A stretch of 64,000 nt of DNA from Anaeramoeba flamelloides (lineage: Eukaryota; Metamonada; Anaeramoebidae): the NCBI GenBank assembly GCA_027625915.1, contig JANTQA010000026.1, positions 2,418,001 to 2,482,000 on the forward strand. Direction: 5' to 3'. The first letter of the stretch is position 1. Each line of letters begins with the position of its first letter. The notes under the pieces were generated by a model. The model was not told the DNA's origin, did not search any database, and saw only the letters and a program-made list of their open reading frames with translations. The position numbers and the translations under genes were made by a program. This document shows, piece by piece, positions 1 to 12,200 of this stretch.

Positions 1-1045
1 TTTTAAAGATTGGAAAAGTTATTGAAACAGATGTTTTTTGAGATTATTATTCAGATATATTTTGTTAGACTTTGATGAGTTAAAGTTGAATAAATATTTT
101 AAAAATGGTTTTGAATAAATCTAAAAATAGTTTAAAAGTAATAAAATAAGGATATAATTTTTTTTTTATTAGAATTCAAAAGAACTATCTAGAAAATATG
201 TAAGATGTTTTTATAAGATAATAACAAAAAGTGGTTTATTATTTTATTAATAATAAATAAGTTACTAAAACATTTCAAAAAAGGTAAAAAAAAAAAAAGA
301 ATTTAATTAAATAACATAAAATTGTGAAATAATATTACAATCATATTACCAAATAAAATGAATTACTTTTTAAAAGTTATTACCATATTAGATAAAAATA
401 ATTGATATAAAGAACTACCAACGAAACTTAAAATTCTCTTTTCTAAAATAGAATTTTGAAAAAACATAATTAATATTATAATTATTTTTTGATATCCCTA
501 GAATATTTAGATTTGGGGAATATTTGCCAATCTTGTTATAAATCAAATAATTACAAAATATTATAAAAATATAATCTGAAAATACAAAATGGGAATGATT
601 TAATCTTAGATCTTCAAAAAAGCAATTCCATAAAAAATTATGACAATATTTCTCAAATTTTAATTTTTATTTTTTAATATTTTCTCTCAAATTTTAATTC
701 TTAATGGTTGATATAAGTAAAATTCAAGTTTTGCATTTTTTTTTTAAATTTTTAGAGAATTTCGAACTTAAGAGTACCAATATAATTTTTAATAAACTCT
801 CACACATTTCAATTCCAGTGGTTGTTATTGTGTTGCTACCCCCTTAAATTCAATTTTCTCTTTGAACTCTTAATTCAATTTAAAATTAAGGTATTTTTAT
901 TTTGATTTAAATAATAAATCAAAGTTCCCGACCGTTGATTAAAATTATTTACAAAATACATTAAAATGAACACGTTTCAAACAATCTTCCTTTATATATT
1001 TAAACAAGCAATATAGAGAATGATTTGTTTTCTTCATTTATTTAA
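1..1045. other. gene-free AT-rich flank
   Basis: No open frame of useful length, no recognised domain and no RNA gene could be seen here. The sequence is AT-rich with several short A or T runs. If the kinase exons at 3154-3803 belong to an intact gene, this stretch may lie inside or upstream of a large intron of that gene. That is inference. Confidence 0.4.
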
Positions 1046-1498
1046 GGGGAAGTTCTAAATGAATTCTTCAGACACACCACAAATACCACCTTTTCAATTC
1101 GATAGGTTAAGGCATTTAAGATCTTTTGTCAACAGATTAAAATATATTTTTTTTTTAAAAAATTACCTTTTTTCTGATTTTTTGTTCTATTGTAAATATC
1201 AACTTACCACGGAGTATTAATTAAGAATTGTATTGATTTATGTCGAAATTATTAAATTTTATGGGGTTATTGGTAATTTTGTACTAATAACTGGCCTAAA
1301 TGAAAGACTAATTGAATAAATGTCTTCTTTGGTATCTTTTTAAGGAATTGGTAACTGGCGTTTTAAAGTAGATCAAAAAATAAAAAACCAAATAATTTAT
1401 TTTAATCTGTTGACAAAAGATTGTATTCACTTTAAACTATCTTAAAGAAAAGTTGGTATTTGTAATGTGTCTGAAGAATTCATTTGGAATGTACATCC
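1046..1498. mobile_element. foldback MITE-like element with ~90 bp inverted arms and TTAA/TCAA flanks
   Basis: The left arm (about 1046-1145) and the right arm (about 1403-1498) are reverse complements with scattered mismatches. Both carry the core AAATGAATTCTTCAGACAC followed by a recognisable CAAATACC block and a TTTTGTCAACAGATTAAAAT block. The roughly 260 bp centre has no coding capacity. The left edge abuts TTAA and the right edge TCAA, which could be a decayed TTAA duplication as used by piggyBac-type elements. It matches in layout, not in sequence, the elements at 38574-38852 and 59448-59870. Confidence 0.65.
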
Positions 1499-1639
1499 TC
1501 AACATAAAAATATTTTGATAAAGATAAATAAAAAAAAGTATAATATTAGAAAATTTATTCTATTTAATTTTTATCTCAATGTTAGTTCTTAAACAACCAA
1601 TAACTGTTTTTTTTTATTTTATTATTTCTCTTAGAGAGG

Positions 1640-2125
1640 TGATTCACAAAATTTCGTTTTGTTTGCTGGTTAGGCTTTTTTAAAATTTAAAAGAATTGAG
1701 TAAAATCCATAAGATTATACTCAATTCTTTTAAATTCTGGAAAAGCTAAAGGAGATTTTTTTTAATTTTAGAAATAAAAAGAAAATTTTTGAAATTTTCT
1801 TTTAATTTCTCAAATTAAAAAAAAAAGTTAAAAGCACTGTTAACTTTTCTTGAGTTTTTTGTTTATTTGGAAAATCGATAGATTTTCGTTCGGTTTTTTT
1901 GAGGTTTTCTATTTTATTTGTGAAGTGTTCTAGGTTTTTTTTACTTTAGAAATAAACCAAAAATTTATTAAAAATTTCGGTTTATTTCTAAAGTAAAAAA
2001 AACCTAACGAAAATCTATTGATTTTCTAAATAAATAGAAAACCTCAAAAAAACCTAGAACACTTAGCAAATAAAACAGAAAACCTTAAGAAAACCTAGGC
2101 ACTTGACGGCACTCTATGGTACTTC
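1640..2125. repeat. modular multi-hairpin repeat array (copy 1)
   Basis: Several adjacent segments are each near-perfect inverted repeats. One is built on AAAAGAATTGAGTAAAATC and its complement. One is GAAATAAAAAGAAAATTTT with its complement. Others are the short palindromes GAAAATCGATAGATTTTC and GAAAATCTATTGATTTTC, and a TTTGAGGTTTTCTATTTT module that recurs in reverse complement after the centre. Modules are separated by CCTAACG or its complement. The same modules recur near 15300, 16060, 28795, 36150 and 61525. No protein is encoded. Confidence 0.75.
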
Positions 2126-3153
2126 CTGAAACCCAAGATTTATTTTGAGTTTTTTATCCACACTTTGATATTGGTATTATTATAACTCATAAAATTTTTT
2201 TCTTTATAAAATGAAAAGAAAAATTTTATTTCTAAACAAAGACAAGAAAAAGAGAAAGAAAATGCAAGAAATAAAATCAAAGAGAGTATAAAAAAATAAC
2301 AAAAAAAAAAAGTAAAAACTTGATTGAAAAGTTTAATTTTGAACCCAAAGTGTTGAATGGAATGATGGTTGTTTCCTTTTATGTCGAATTTGTTTGGATC
2401 GCCACCATAATTTGTTTTATTAAAGAGATCTTAATATTTGAACAACTATAGATCAATGGAAATATGTTATTTGATTAAGTTTCAAATTAGAACTTTATCG
2501 ATAGAATACATCTATATAAAGTGTTAGCTTTTAAAGAATAAGATTTGAAAATTTTATTTTTATTTATTTTTCTATTTTTTATTTTACAAGTTTCCCAAAT
2601 CTTGTTTTTGCAATATATCAGTATGAGATACCGACTCGACAGCAAAAACCCAGTCAAAATATCAACTTGGTAGTTTTTACGGGAAGTTCAATTTGGTTCA
2701 CTTTTATTGGTTTCAGATCGCATGTTTTGGATTCAGTTCTCTACAGTTATCATAAGTCCTGTTCAATTCGTTTAAGATCTAATCATGAAAAAGTTTGGTT
2801 AGGTTAATTATGACAAAGTTTAACCAATTCTTATAATGATTTTTCATTTCTTTTACCTTCCCCAAACACTTAAAAAAAAACAAAAAGAGGACGAACCGAA
2901 AGAACCTAAGGAACCCAAGGAACCCAAGGAACTACAAACAACCTTAAAAAAAAGGGAAATTTGGAAAAGGGAAAAAGTTTCAATAATAAAAATCCAAAAC
3001 TTTTTTTAACGAATAAGAATTAATTAATTATTTTTATTTTGACTTTATCATTACTAAATGTTCTTTTCATTATTGCTTTATATAATAATTCTATTATTTG
3101 AATCAAAATACATTTTTAAAAAAATTAATTTCTCAAAATTATTCGATCTAAAG
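2126..3153 (+). other. probable intron or upstream region of the kinase gene
   Basis: No kinase N-lobe (glycine loop, VAIK lysine, HRD or DFG) was found here although the C-lobe begins at 3154. A frame open from about 2813 to 3006 contains a 9-bp tandem repeat at 2902-2935 coding KEPKEPKEPKE. It has no ATG and no recognised domain, so it is not called as a gene. The T-poor end at 3153 (CTAAAG) is a plausible 3' splice site in the correct phase. Confidence 0.4.
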
Positions 3154-3803
3154 ACACCATTTTGGATGGCACCAGAGGTAATAAGAAAACAGCCATACAA
3201 TGAAAAAGCCGATATTTGGTCTTTAGGCATTACAGTCATAGAAATGGCTAAAGGTGTACCACCTTTATTTGATATGGATAAGAAACAAAGTGAAATCTTG
3301 ATGAAAATTGTAGAAAACAAACCACCATTCTTAGATGGTGATTTTTCTTCTAATCTAAAAAATTTTGTTTCTCTCTGTTTACAAAAAGATCCAGAACAGA
3401 GGCCATCTGCCACAGAATTGTTAGAACACAAATTATTTAAATCTAAAAAAAAAAAAAAAAAATTAATTCCTTTAATACAAAAAAAGATTAATTGGAAAAT
3501 CCTGCAAAAAAAACAATCTACAAGTGAAAGCACCCTTTCAGATTTAGGTACAGAATCAAGTCTTGATTCGAATTCGGAAAATAATTCAAGGTTTGTAAAA
3601 TTGTTGCTTTTATTTTATTTTTTTTATTTTTATTTTATTTTTTTTTTTTTCTCTCTCAAAAAAATTTAATATTTCAACCATCATTTGAGAACTAATTTTG
3701 ATGAATTTTATTATTAATAAAATTACTTGGTAACAGAAAATTTTGGAGGATGAAAAAGCAAAATACGAAAAAACAATTTAAAAAAAAATTGAGAATCAAA
3801 TAA
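3154..3803 (+). CDS. Ste20/GCK-group protein kinase, C-terminal exons only
   Basis: The sequence encodes the second half of a Ser/Thr kinase domain. TPFWMAPEV is the activation-segment end and APE motif, DIWSLGITVIEMA is subdomain IX, and RPSATELLEHKLF is subdomain XI. The wording TPFWMAPEV with SLGITVIEMA is typical of Ste20-related kinases of the MST/Hippo (GCK) branch. The likely exon is 3154-3590 (CTAAAG acceptor, AAG|GTTTGT donor). It can be joined in phase to 3737-3803 after TAACAG, which adds 22 residues and ends at TAA. A Lys run and a Ser/Glu-rich tail follow the kinase fold. The N-lobe and catalytic loop are not present upstream in this window. Either they lie beyond a large intron, as in two other genes here, or this is a truncated copy. 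An ATG at 3058 in the same frame precedes a T-rich stretch and is not the true start. Confidence 0.75.
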
Positions 3804-3956
3804 AGAATTGTTAGAATCAATTAACAATTATTGATCAATGATTACATTAAAATAGTACATAATTTTAAATAAAGTTATTAAAATCTCAGGCAATACATGA
3901 GATCAAAAGAAGCCCAATGAACCAAGTGACACATTAATATCAAAATAAACTAAAAT

Positions 3957-4490
3957 CCAAAATTTTCCACACAGTTAAAACGGTACAAACAATCACAATA
4001 ATACAATTTCATTCAAATTGGAAATAATTTTGATTTATGAAAAATATGAAAATGATTTTTTTCATCTTTTATTTTGTTAAAATTTTCATTTCATTTTTTG
4101 AATTACGTAACTTATTTCAGTTGATCAAAATTTTTTTTGAACGATTGATATTAGGTTAAAGTTGAGTTGTTCAAAATAGAAGAACTCAAATAAAATAAGT
4201 TCAAAGATATCTAACCATTTGATCGATTAATATTCCTAATAAAAATTTAAACACATTTAGCAATACATTTTTTTGTTTTACTCTCTCAAAAATTTTTAAC
4301 ACACCCTTGATTTAATTATATTGATAATTATTTATTTTTTGTTTTGTGAGTATTGTAATTTATAAACAATTGTTAACATTTCAATTAGTAAATGGTTCTA
4401 AGTTGGTATTTCTTCTAGAATTGATTTAATAAGATTTTTTTTTCAAAAATTGAATTTTGGTGTGTTAAAAATTTTGAATCGGGGATTTAT
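3957..4490 (+). repeat. interspersed repeat family R1, forward copy
   Basis: About 530 bp matches 63105-63645 in the same orientation and 17935-18480 in reverse complement over nearly its whole length. Shared landmarks in order are CAAAATTTTCCACACAG, an ATTCAAATTGGAAATAATTTTG block, GATTGATATTAGGTTAAAG, a GAACTCAAAT block, GATCGATTAATATTCCTAAT and TTTTGTGAGTATTGTAATT. The outer ends look like short imperfect inverted repeats (CAAAATTTTCCACACA against CAAAATTTTTAACACACC), so a non-autonomous DNA transposon is possible. There is no open reading frame. Confidence 0.75.
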
Positions 4491-6442
4491 ATCGATGTAT
4501 TCAGAAATTTAGTTGATTGAAATATTGATCAAGAGATCTAAAAGCTATTTAAAGTAATGAAATTATTTCAAAATAGTTTTTGTATAAAGCCGATAAAATT
4601 ATAAGTGAAAAAAATATTTTCAAAAATCAGAGGGGGTTATTAAATAAAATTTTTAAAAAGAAAACACAAATGAATTTTTATTTTAAATGACTGATCAAAG
4701 TCTAAAAATAAGCAAACCCCTCATTTTTTGTCATATTTTTTTTAAAATTAATCTTTTTTTAAAGTTTTCTTTTATATAAATTCTTTCAAATCGGGGATTT
4801 TTGTCAAATGTAGATATTTGTAGATTCTTGACATTTGTAGACAATTTCTGTGTTTTTGGAGACATTTTCTTTTTTTTCACAATCAGCTTCAAAATGATAA
4901 ATATTGTTTGAGCGAAGCGAGAGACATTTCATTTATTAAGACTTATTTTTAATCATAATTTCAAATACTGATATTTGTGAAGCAAGTGTATATTATTTTT
5001 AATTTTTCATTAATTTTCTCAAAAAGTAAATGGCATTGGTGGGAAATCGAACTTAGGTTCATATGCATTAGAGTCAAATTACCATGTTGAAAAAATTTAC
5101 TAATGTTGAAAATCTACAACTGTCTACAAAAATTACCCTCAGCCACAAAATTGAGTATTTTATTGCGTTATAATTATCAACTATATTTCAAAAATTGTTA
5201 CTCATTTGAAATAATAAATTGAAAACAAAAAATTATTCTTTAGTATTTAATGTCAACTAATAATTAAATCTTATAAATAATTCGATTTTTAATTATTCTA
5301 AAACCATCAAATAACTTGATATTTTAAAAATTATGAAAAATCAAATTTAAAACTCAAAAAAAAAGTGAGACATAATTTTTGAAATGAACATTACAGTATT
5401 TTTTATTACTTAACTTTCAATGAAAAAATGTTTAACACGAAGATTTTTAGATAATAAATTATCGCACTTTCAAAGACATTGCATAGTCTCCATTTTTTTT
5501 AGTGATTATTTGTCTTTTCAAAGATCTCTTTTTGTTTTCCGCATGAATATTTGTTTTTCTTTGTAAAATTGTTTTTTGACGTTTTTTTATTACTCTTTTA
5601 TTAAGTAAAGTCAAGTTGAAAAAAAAAAATGAATCTTTGAAAATACAAGAAAAGAAAATAAAAAAAAAGAAAAAAAACAATTTTACAAAGAAAAAGAAAG
5701 AAATACAAAAATTTGAAAAATCAAAGAGAAAAAAAAAAAGAAAATGAAAAGAAAAACAAAAAAAAACAAAAAAAAACAAAAGAAAATTTGAAAAAGAAAA
5801 ACAAAAATTTTACTAAATTAGAAAAAATGATTTTGATTTAAAAATTGAAAAATTTTTTTGATCAGAAATTTGAAAATATATTTTGATAAGAAGATGTGAA
5901 TAAAACTTTTTTTTGATAAGAATATAGGATATAAACTGGACAAAACCACTTCCATTAACATTATGAAGTGAGTCAATATTTTTGAAAAATAGTTTTGTTT
6001 ATATTATATTTCAACAAATATTCAGGATGTTTGCTTTATAAAAAGGGAATTTGAAAAAAGGTTTTAAAATTTTCAACTAATTATTTTTGCTATCTTGATT
6101 AGTTTTGTAAGATACCTAATGACAAGATAATGAATAAAGAGTTAAATGAGTATTTTTCACAATAATATTCGAGTTTTAATAGAATTTTAGAATTTTCTAT
6201 TTTAAAATTCTAAACAATATTGACCAATCTAATTTCTTTATTTTTTTAATATATGATTTTAATATTTTTTCAAATAGTAAAAAACAACACTATGAAAAAT
6301 GGATCTTTCCAAAAATTACAAAAAAGAAAAAGGTTTGCAATTTATTATTTTTAAAAATTTTTTATTCTTTATTCCTTGAAAATCAATTTTTTCCAAAACT
6401 TTTACTTTTGTTATTATTGTTTCCATATTAAATTTAAAAAAG
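4491..6442. other. intergenic, no supported gene
   Basis: AT-rich sequence with a purine-rich stretch at 5620-5830 that gives a spurious Phe-rich frame on the minus strand. A weak tRNA-like segment lies at 5032-5094. The first exon of the downstream protein may lie near 6292-6332, where an ATG precedes a GTTTGC donor, but its phase does not fit the best acceptor, so the start is left open. Confidence 0.4.
5032..5094 (-). pseudogene. possible tRNA-derived remnant (A-box and B-box-like)
   Basis: Read on the minus strand, TGGTAATTTG resembles a pol III A box and GTTCGATTTC matches the tRNA B-box or T-loop consensus. They lie 33 bases apart, as in tRNAs. The T stem and acceptor stem do not pair, so a working tRNA is unlikely. 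It could be the head of a tRNA-derived SINE, a dead tRNA, or chance. Confidence 0.22.
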
Positions 6443-7855
6443 AAAATTGAAAAAAAAAATAATAAGAAGAATAATAATGTAAAAAAAAACAAGAAAAAAA
6501 ACAAGAAGAAGAACAAAAATGATAAAAGATATAATAGTAGTGGAAGTTCTGGGAGGAGCAGTGTGGGTAGCAGTTATAGTTCAAGTAGTGAACGTATTAG
6601 TTCCAGAAGTTATAGTACAAGTAGTGAAACGAGTAGTGTAACAAGTAGTGTAACAAGTAGTGTTGATAGTGAAAGTAATAGTGACAATGGAAAAGAAATT
6701 GATATTAAAATCAATAAGAAAAATGGCAACACAAAGGAAAATAGAAGTAGGGAAGTAAAGAGTGATGAAAATAAAATGGAATTTTACAAAGATGATACCA
6801 TAATTGATAAACAAAAAATTGATCAAGGAAAGATCAAATTGAATAAAAATTCACAAGAAAATAATAAGAATATAAATAATGATCAGGAAAAAAATCAAAA
6901 TGGAAAAGAAAAAGAAAAAGATAAAGAAAAAGAAAAAGAAAAAGGGGAAGGGGAAAGGGAAGGAAAAGAATTAGAAAAATATAAGGAAAACGAAAATGAA
7001 AATGGAAATGGAAATGAAAATGAAAACGAAGAAGAAAGCGAAAATGAAGAAGAAAAAGTGAAGAAAAAAGAAAAAGAGAAAGAGAAAAAGAAGGAAAAAG
7101 ATAAAGATAAACAAAAAGAGAATGAAAATTCTTGTTCAGATTCTGAAAATGAAAATGAGAATGAGAATGAAAATAAAAAAGAAAAAGAATCTCTTAAAAT
7201 CCCTAGCTCTAATGAAAACAGCAAATTAATAACCAAACCTAAAAGCGAACCAAATAATGAAAAATCTGGGGGCACCGCAAATAGCAACCAAAAAATCACT
7301 TTAAATACATCCATACCAATTTCTGATTCCAATTCTAATTCTACTTACAATTCTAATAATGGTAAAATAATGACATCTCAACTACAATTTTTTGACACGG
7401 CAGTATTACCCACAATAAATAGATTAAAAACTGAATGGGATGGGCATAGAATGACAAAGCATCTAGACTTGATGTTAAAACACCTCCTTGAATGTGAAAA
7501 AATTTATCCTGGAATTGCAAAGCAGTTTATTGTGAATACCACGGGAAGATGGAATCGAATTTTAGCTCAAATTGAGAATGGTGATCAAAGTATTCTCGGG
7601 AATAATAATGGTGATCAAGAGCAGAAAGAGAAAAAGCAAAAAAAAAAGAAAAGGAAAACAAAAAAGAAAAAGAATGGTAAAGGGAAAAAAATTAATAAGA
7701 ATAAGAAAAAGAAAAAGAAAAAGAAAAAGAATAAAAACAGGAATGGTAAGAAAGGGGGCAAGAAAAAGGAGATCAAAACAAAAAAAGAAAAGGATAGTTA
7801 CTCAGGGAGGGAAATAACTAGTGATAGCGATATTGAAGACAATAAAAAGGATTGA
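6443..7855 (+). CDS. Ser/Lys/Glu low-complexity protein with one conserved-looking segment; 5' end unresolved
   Basis: The frame is open from about 6380 to the TGA at 7853-7855, but no ATG lies in it before the Ser-rich start near 6563. The first coding exon is therefore probably upstream. The acceptor AAAAAAG at 6442 ends a T-rich stretch and is in phase. Order of segments: Lys/Asn-rich start, Ser-rich block (about 6530-6680), Lys/Glu and Glu/Asn repeats (about 6900-7200), then a compact segment at about 7370-7590. That segment holds FFDTAVLPTINRLKTEWDGH, HLDLMLKHLLECEKIYPGIA and GRWNRILAQIENG. A Lys-rich tail follows. The compact segment is the only part likely to fold. Its Trp and Leu spacing suggests a small helical bundle, but I do not recognise the family. 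A nuclear or nucleolar location is plausible from the Lys-rich tracts, as inference only. Confidence 0.65.
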   Translation, partial: KIEKKNNKKNNNVKKNKKKNKKKNKNDKRYNSSGSSGRSSVGSSYSSSSERISSRSYSTSSETSSVTSSVTSSVDSESNSDNGKEIDIKINKKNGNTKENRSREVKSDENKMEFYKDDTIIDKQKIDQGKIKLNKNSQENNKNINNDQEKNQNGKEKEKDKEKEKEKGEGEREGKELEKYKENENENGNGNENENEEESENEEEKVKKKEKEKEKKKEKDKDKQKENENSCSDSENENENENENKKEKESLKIPSSNENSKLITKPKSEPNNEKSGGTANSNQKITLNTSIPISDSNSNSTYNSNNGKIMTSQLQFFDTAVLPTINRLKTEWDGHRMTKHLDLMLKHLLECEKIYPGIAKQFIVNTTGRWNRILAQIENGDQSILGNNNGDQEQKEKKQKKKKRKTKKKKNGKGKKINKNKKKKKKKKKNKNRNGKKGGKKKEIKTKKEKDSYSGREITSDSDIEDNKKD

Positions 7856-9212
7856 AATCAAAACACAGCCATAAAAAAAGACTCAAAAAAATCGAATATT
7901 AAAATAAAAAAAAATTAAATTTAATAAAAAAATAATTGTTTATAAAAAATATTTTCAAAGGATTATTTGTTTATTATATTGAAAAATAAAATTACAATTA
8001 TTATTATTTTTGTATTTAAAAAAAAAAAAAAAAAAATAAATAATAAAAAAAATTTATTGTTTTAATCTTGTGTTTATGATATGTCTTGAGTTTTATTCTT
8101 TTAATAACAAAATTACAATTTTTTTAATATGGGAATTGAAAGAACATGAAAATGTCCAATAACAAATTCCTTTTTATTAGTTTTGTGATTTTTTGGATTT
8201 ATTATGTTAAACTGTCAAAATTTTCACATAATATAAATGTTTTTTTCTTTTAAATATCTCAAAGTTGCAGGGTTTGAGTAGGTTAGGATATTCAAAATGT
8301 TATTATTTTCTCAAATAATTTTCATTTGTTGCAAATTTGCCATTTTCTAATTTAAATTCTTTCTTTAAAAAATTCATTTAATCCAATAGTTTTATAAAAG
8401 ATTCAAAATTACATTATTAGAAAATATAAAGGGAAAATTATTTAAAATTAAATTTTCAATTTTTTTAAGGTTGTTGAAAATATCTCATAATATTCGTAAT
8501 TTTTTTAAAATTGTTAATTCTTTTTGTTGATGAAAGATAAACTTTTACATCTAAGAATTTATTCTATTTTTGAGATAAATTTTCCAATTTGATCATTTTT
8601 ATTTTAGAATTTCTTTTTAAATAATAGAACTTTAAGAAACTAAAACGATATGTTCTTCGGGTTTATTATTGGTCTCTTTGATCGAATAATGTTTAAGTCT
8701 TCTTGGAAAAGGAAATAATACATTTTTCTATTTTGATAAAGGGCTTCTTGGCTTTGGACATATCTATTATTTGGACAACGCGCTAAAAATTTGTCTTTTT
8801 CAGTTTTTCGATTCTATTTTAAACCCTACTACAAATTATTTTGACACGATCAATGAAAATCATTGGGAGTACTTAAAGACTAAATTACAATAAATAAGAG
8901 TATTTGGGTGAACTTAAGATTTGAAATTTGGGAAAAGAAAGTACTTTAAATGAAATGATCATACTTGCTTATTTATTTTCCGAAACCTTGAAAAAATACA
9001 AAAACCTGTAAATTTTTTTCTCTTTTGAGTTAGCTTCAAATAAACAATAAAACGTACAACAAGAATAAAATGATTCTTAAATTTTCACTCAAAACAAGAA
9101 GAGAAATTTCCAAAAAAACATTTTTTACATTTTCTTTTATTTATCAACAAATTAACTTAAAAAAGCAAATATTACAACAAAAAAAAAAGTTTTTATTTGA
9201 GAAATAAACAAA
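7856..9212. other. intergenic between two plus-strand genes
   Basis: No gene seen. AATAAA-like signals and A runs follow the stop at 7855. About 8500-8880 shares blocks with 52390-52720, and more weakly with 57000-57300. Examples are ATAGAACTTTAAGAAACWAAA and an ATTATTT-GRCAAC block, which suggest a further old repeat family. The last 100 bases before 9213 are A-rich and end in ACAAAATG, a typical start context for genes in this window. Confidence 0.4.
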
Positions 9213-12200
9213 ATGAATGAACAAGAATTGTGGATCTCTGAATTAAAATATGAATTAGTTTCAACACTTACTACACACAGCGAAAAGGATTTGCACACAA
9301 CTGTTCAAAGGCTATTTGCACATGGCAAAACATATTTTTCTGTCAAAATCATCGATCCTGTGAACAAGGAAGAACAAGTTGCAACGATCGAAATATTACC
9401 CGACTCATTTTTAATTCATGTAGTGTACCAAAACATTATTAAATTAGCCTTACCGCCGGTCACAAAAGCCAAGTTTTCTGTCAAAGATTATTGTTTATTA
9501 CAAATCGATCTTCCGAAAGAGTACAATAGCTATCTCCAAAGTGACCAAGGGAACATGATTGGAAAAGAAAACCAAAAAAACGAACTCAAATTTAATATCA
9601 AATTCCCAAACATTTGGAAGGCTTTAATCTTTAGCCATGTCATCAGGATGTATTCATGGTATTGTAACTGTAATACACCAGAAAGTGTTCCGTTGAACGG
9701 GACCATCCTTGGGAGTCAGCCAGAAATTGATTGTATCGTCTCGCATTGTATCAAAAGAGGCGAAGCAAAATTTAAAATGATTCTGCAAGACAACAAGGAG
9801 CGTTTGCATGACACACTTTTAATGCTAAACAAAAATGTCTTCTCGATCTTGGTTGAAGGCCAACTTGAGCCACTACTGTTTAAATTAAACTATTCAGCCA
9901 TTTCTCCCATCATTAACCAACAGGAGTCTACACGAATAATTTTAAATATTTCAGTACCAGAAATGAAAAGGAAACTCAATTTAAATGCAAGATCTAAAGG
10001 CGAAGCATTAATTTTTGTTCAATGCTTCAAAGCATTTATGGAATCTAAAATTGAACAAAGCTTAGGATCTCAAAATTATCAATCACAACAAAAAAGCTTT
10101 TATAAATTGTCTCATATTTTAACCATCCAAAAAATGACATGTTCCTTATTTACATTTCCGAAAGTAAATGACGGATATAATTTCCAGTCTTCAATTACAA
10201 TACAGCGTGAAGTACTGACAAGTTATCAAAATGAAACAAAAAATAGAAAAAATTTTTTAATTGCAAATTTTAATTATTTAGGGAAGCCATTTTTAATTAA
10301 TAGGCAATATCCTCAAATTTATTATTCAAATTTATTAATTGATCAAAGGATTAGAAAAGAAAAAGAAAGACTTTACAATAAGATCCAAAATATTTTTAAT
10401 AATCAAAAAGCTATTTTTGATCTTTTAATAGTTTCTACAAATGTTTGGAATAATAATAAAAAGAATAATAATCATAATGATAATAATAATATCAATGATA
10501 ATGATAATGTCATTAATAATAATTCAGATGATTCCGAAAATGACAAAGTAGAAACTGAAGACAAAAATCAATTAAAAATTTTTCCTGATCATTATGAAAT
10601 AATTTCAAAAGATCAAAATTATCAAGATAAATATTCAAAAAAATTATTATTAATTCTTCATCCATTATTACAAACAGTATTTATGTTAAAAATTGAAAAT
10701 ACAGACAAATATTTTATTTTTGCAACAAAAAATAACAAAGAAAGAGATCTAATCTGCAATAGTTTTATTATTTTTAAAATACTATTTTTTTTCAAAAAAA
10801 ATAAAAAAAAAAATAGAGACAAAAAATTTAATATAAAATCCTATATAGAAATAAATTCCAATTTAAGAAAAGTTAAAAAAAAATCTCTCATTAAACAAAA
10901 GATCAGTTCTAGTAAAAAAAAATCCAAAAATTCTAAAGGGAAAAAAAAAGAAGATAAATCTAAAAAGAAAAAACGAAACTTAAATGAGGATGACGATCAA
11001 GATGAAGAAATTGATGAATTAGACATTAATAACAAAGATACCGAAAATGATGATGATGATGATGATGATCTTGGGAATACAAAGACGAAAAAAATTCAAC
11101 ATAAAGAAACTTTTGAAAAAGATTATGATCAAAATTATTTTGATTTATTGTATTATAACTCAAAATTTGTTGATAATTCACAATTTTCGATTGATCCTAA
11201 CGAAGAAAAATTCGATTTAAAATCCGATTTTGATGAAAATGAAAGGTTAAACAAATTAGATAATGTCGAAACTTTTAGAGATTTGTCGCTTTATTCACCA
11301 AAAAAATCAACCTATGTCTTAACACTTTATAATTCTTTTGGTTTTCCAGAAAAATTGATTCAAATTAATTTATTTGAAAATTATTTTTCTTTAAATTTTA
11401 ATAATATTAAAATATACAGAAAATATAGTATTTATTCAAGATCATTTTTTATGGATTCTACTTCTTTAATTGCAAGATTTAATATAGATGAATATAATAT
11501 GATTTTTATTGGATTTAAAAGTTTTGAACAACGAGTTGGGTTTATTTTGGATTTTGAATTAAAAAAATCATTAATTCTAAAAAATGAAAATGAAAAAGAC
11601 AATGAAAATGAGAATGAGAATGATGAGGATGATGAGGATGATGAGAATGAGAATCTTAATATTTCAAATCTTAGAAATAGTAAAGAATTATTGTATGAGT
11701 GCAAAGTTTGTTTAAAGGGCAGTGGTAATAGAATATCCGCAAGAGCAATTATTGAAAATGATTTTTTTAATATTCAAACAAAATATCACCTTTATACTTC
11801 AGAATATCACGAATGGACAAAATGTATTAAATTGAAAAGATTGAAACATGTTGCTTCAATTGAAATAGGTAATCAATATAGTATTTATCTAGCATTTAAA
11901 ACCTTTAATTTGAGGAATAAATTTGTTGAATTTTTTTTCAAGCAAAGAAAACAATTTTTAGACAAAATGAAGAAAAAAAAGATATTTCAAGATCGATTTA
12001 ATTTTAAATGTATTTCATATTTGAATCTAACAAATGAATTTATTAAGAAATCAAAAAACCTTAATAAAAAGGAGAAGAAGAAAAAAAAAAAGAAAAAGAA
12101 AAGGAAGGAGAAGGAGAAGGAGAATAACGGTGGAAATAATATTAATAGATGGGGAAACTGTTTAATTTGTTTTAAAAATAATAAAATAATAATAATTGAT

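Noticed and set aside
3058-3153. ATG at 3058 as the start of the kinase
   Set aside because: The 32 codons before TPFWMAPE are T/A-rich, resemble no kinase sequence, and end at a plausible acceptor. A kinase cannot start at subdomain VIII.
5459-5779. Minus-strand 106-residue frame
   Set aside because: The first half is Phe-rich from an A-rich opposite strand. The basic tail (RKTNIHAENKKRSLKRQI) is mildly protein-like but has no domain or splice partner.
6895-7332. Minus-strand Ser/Phe-rich frame
   Set aside because: Shadow of the GAA-rich Lys/Glu repeats on the plus strand.
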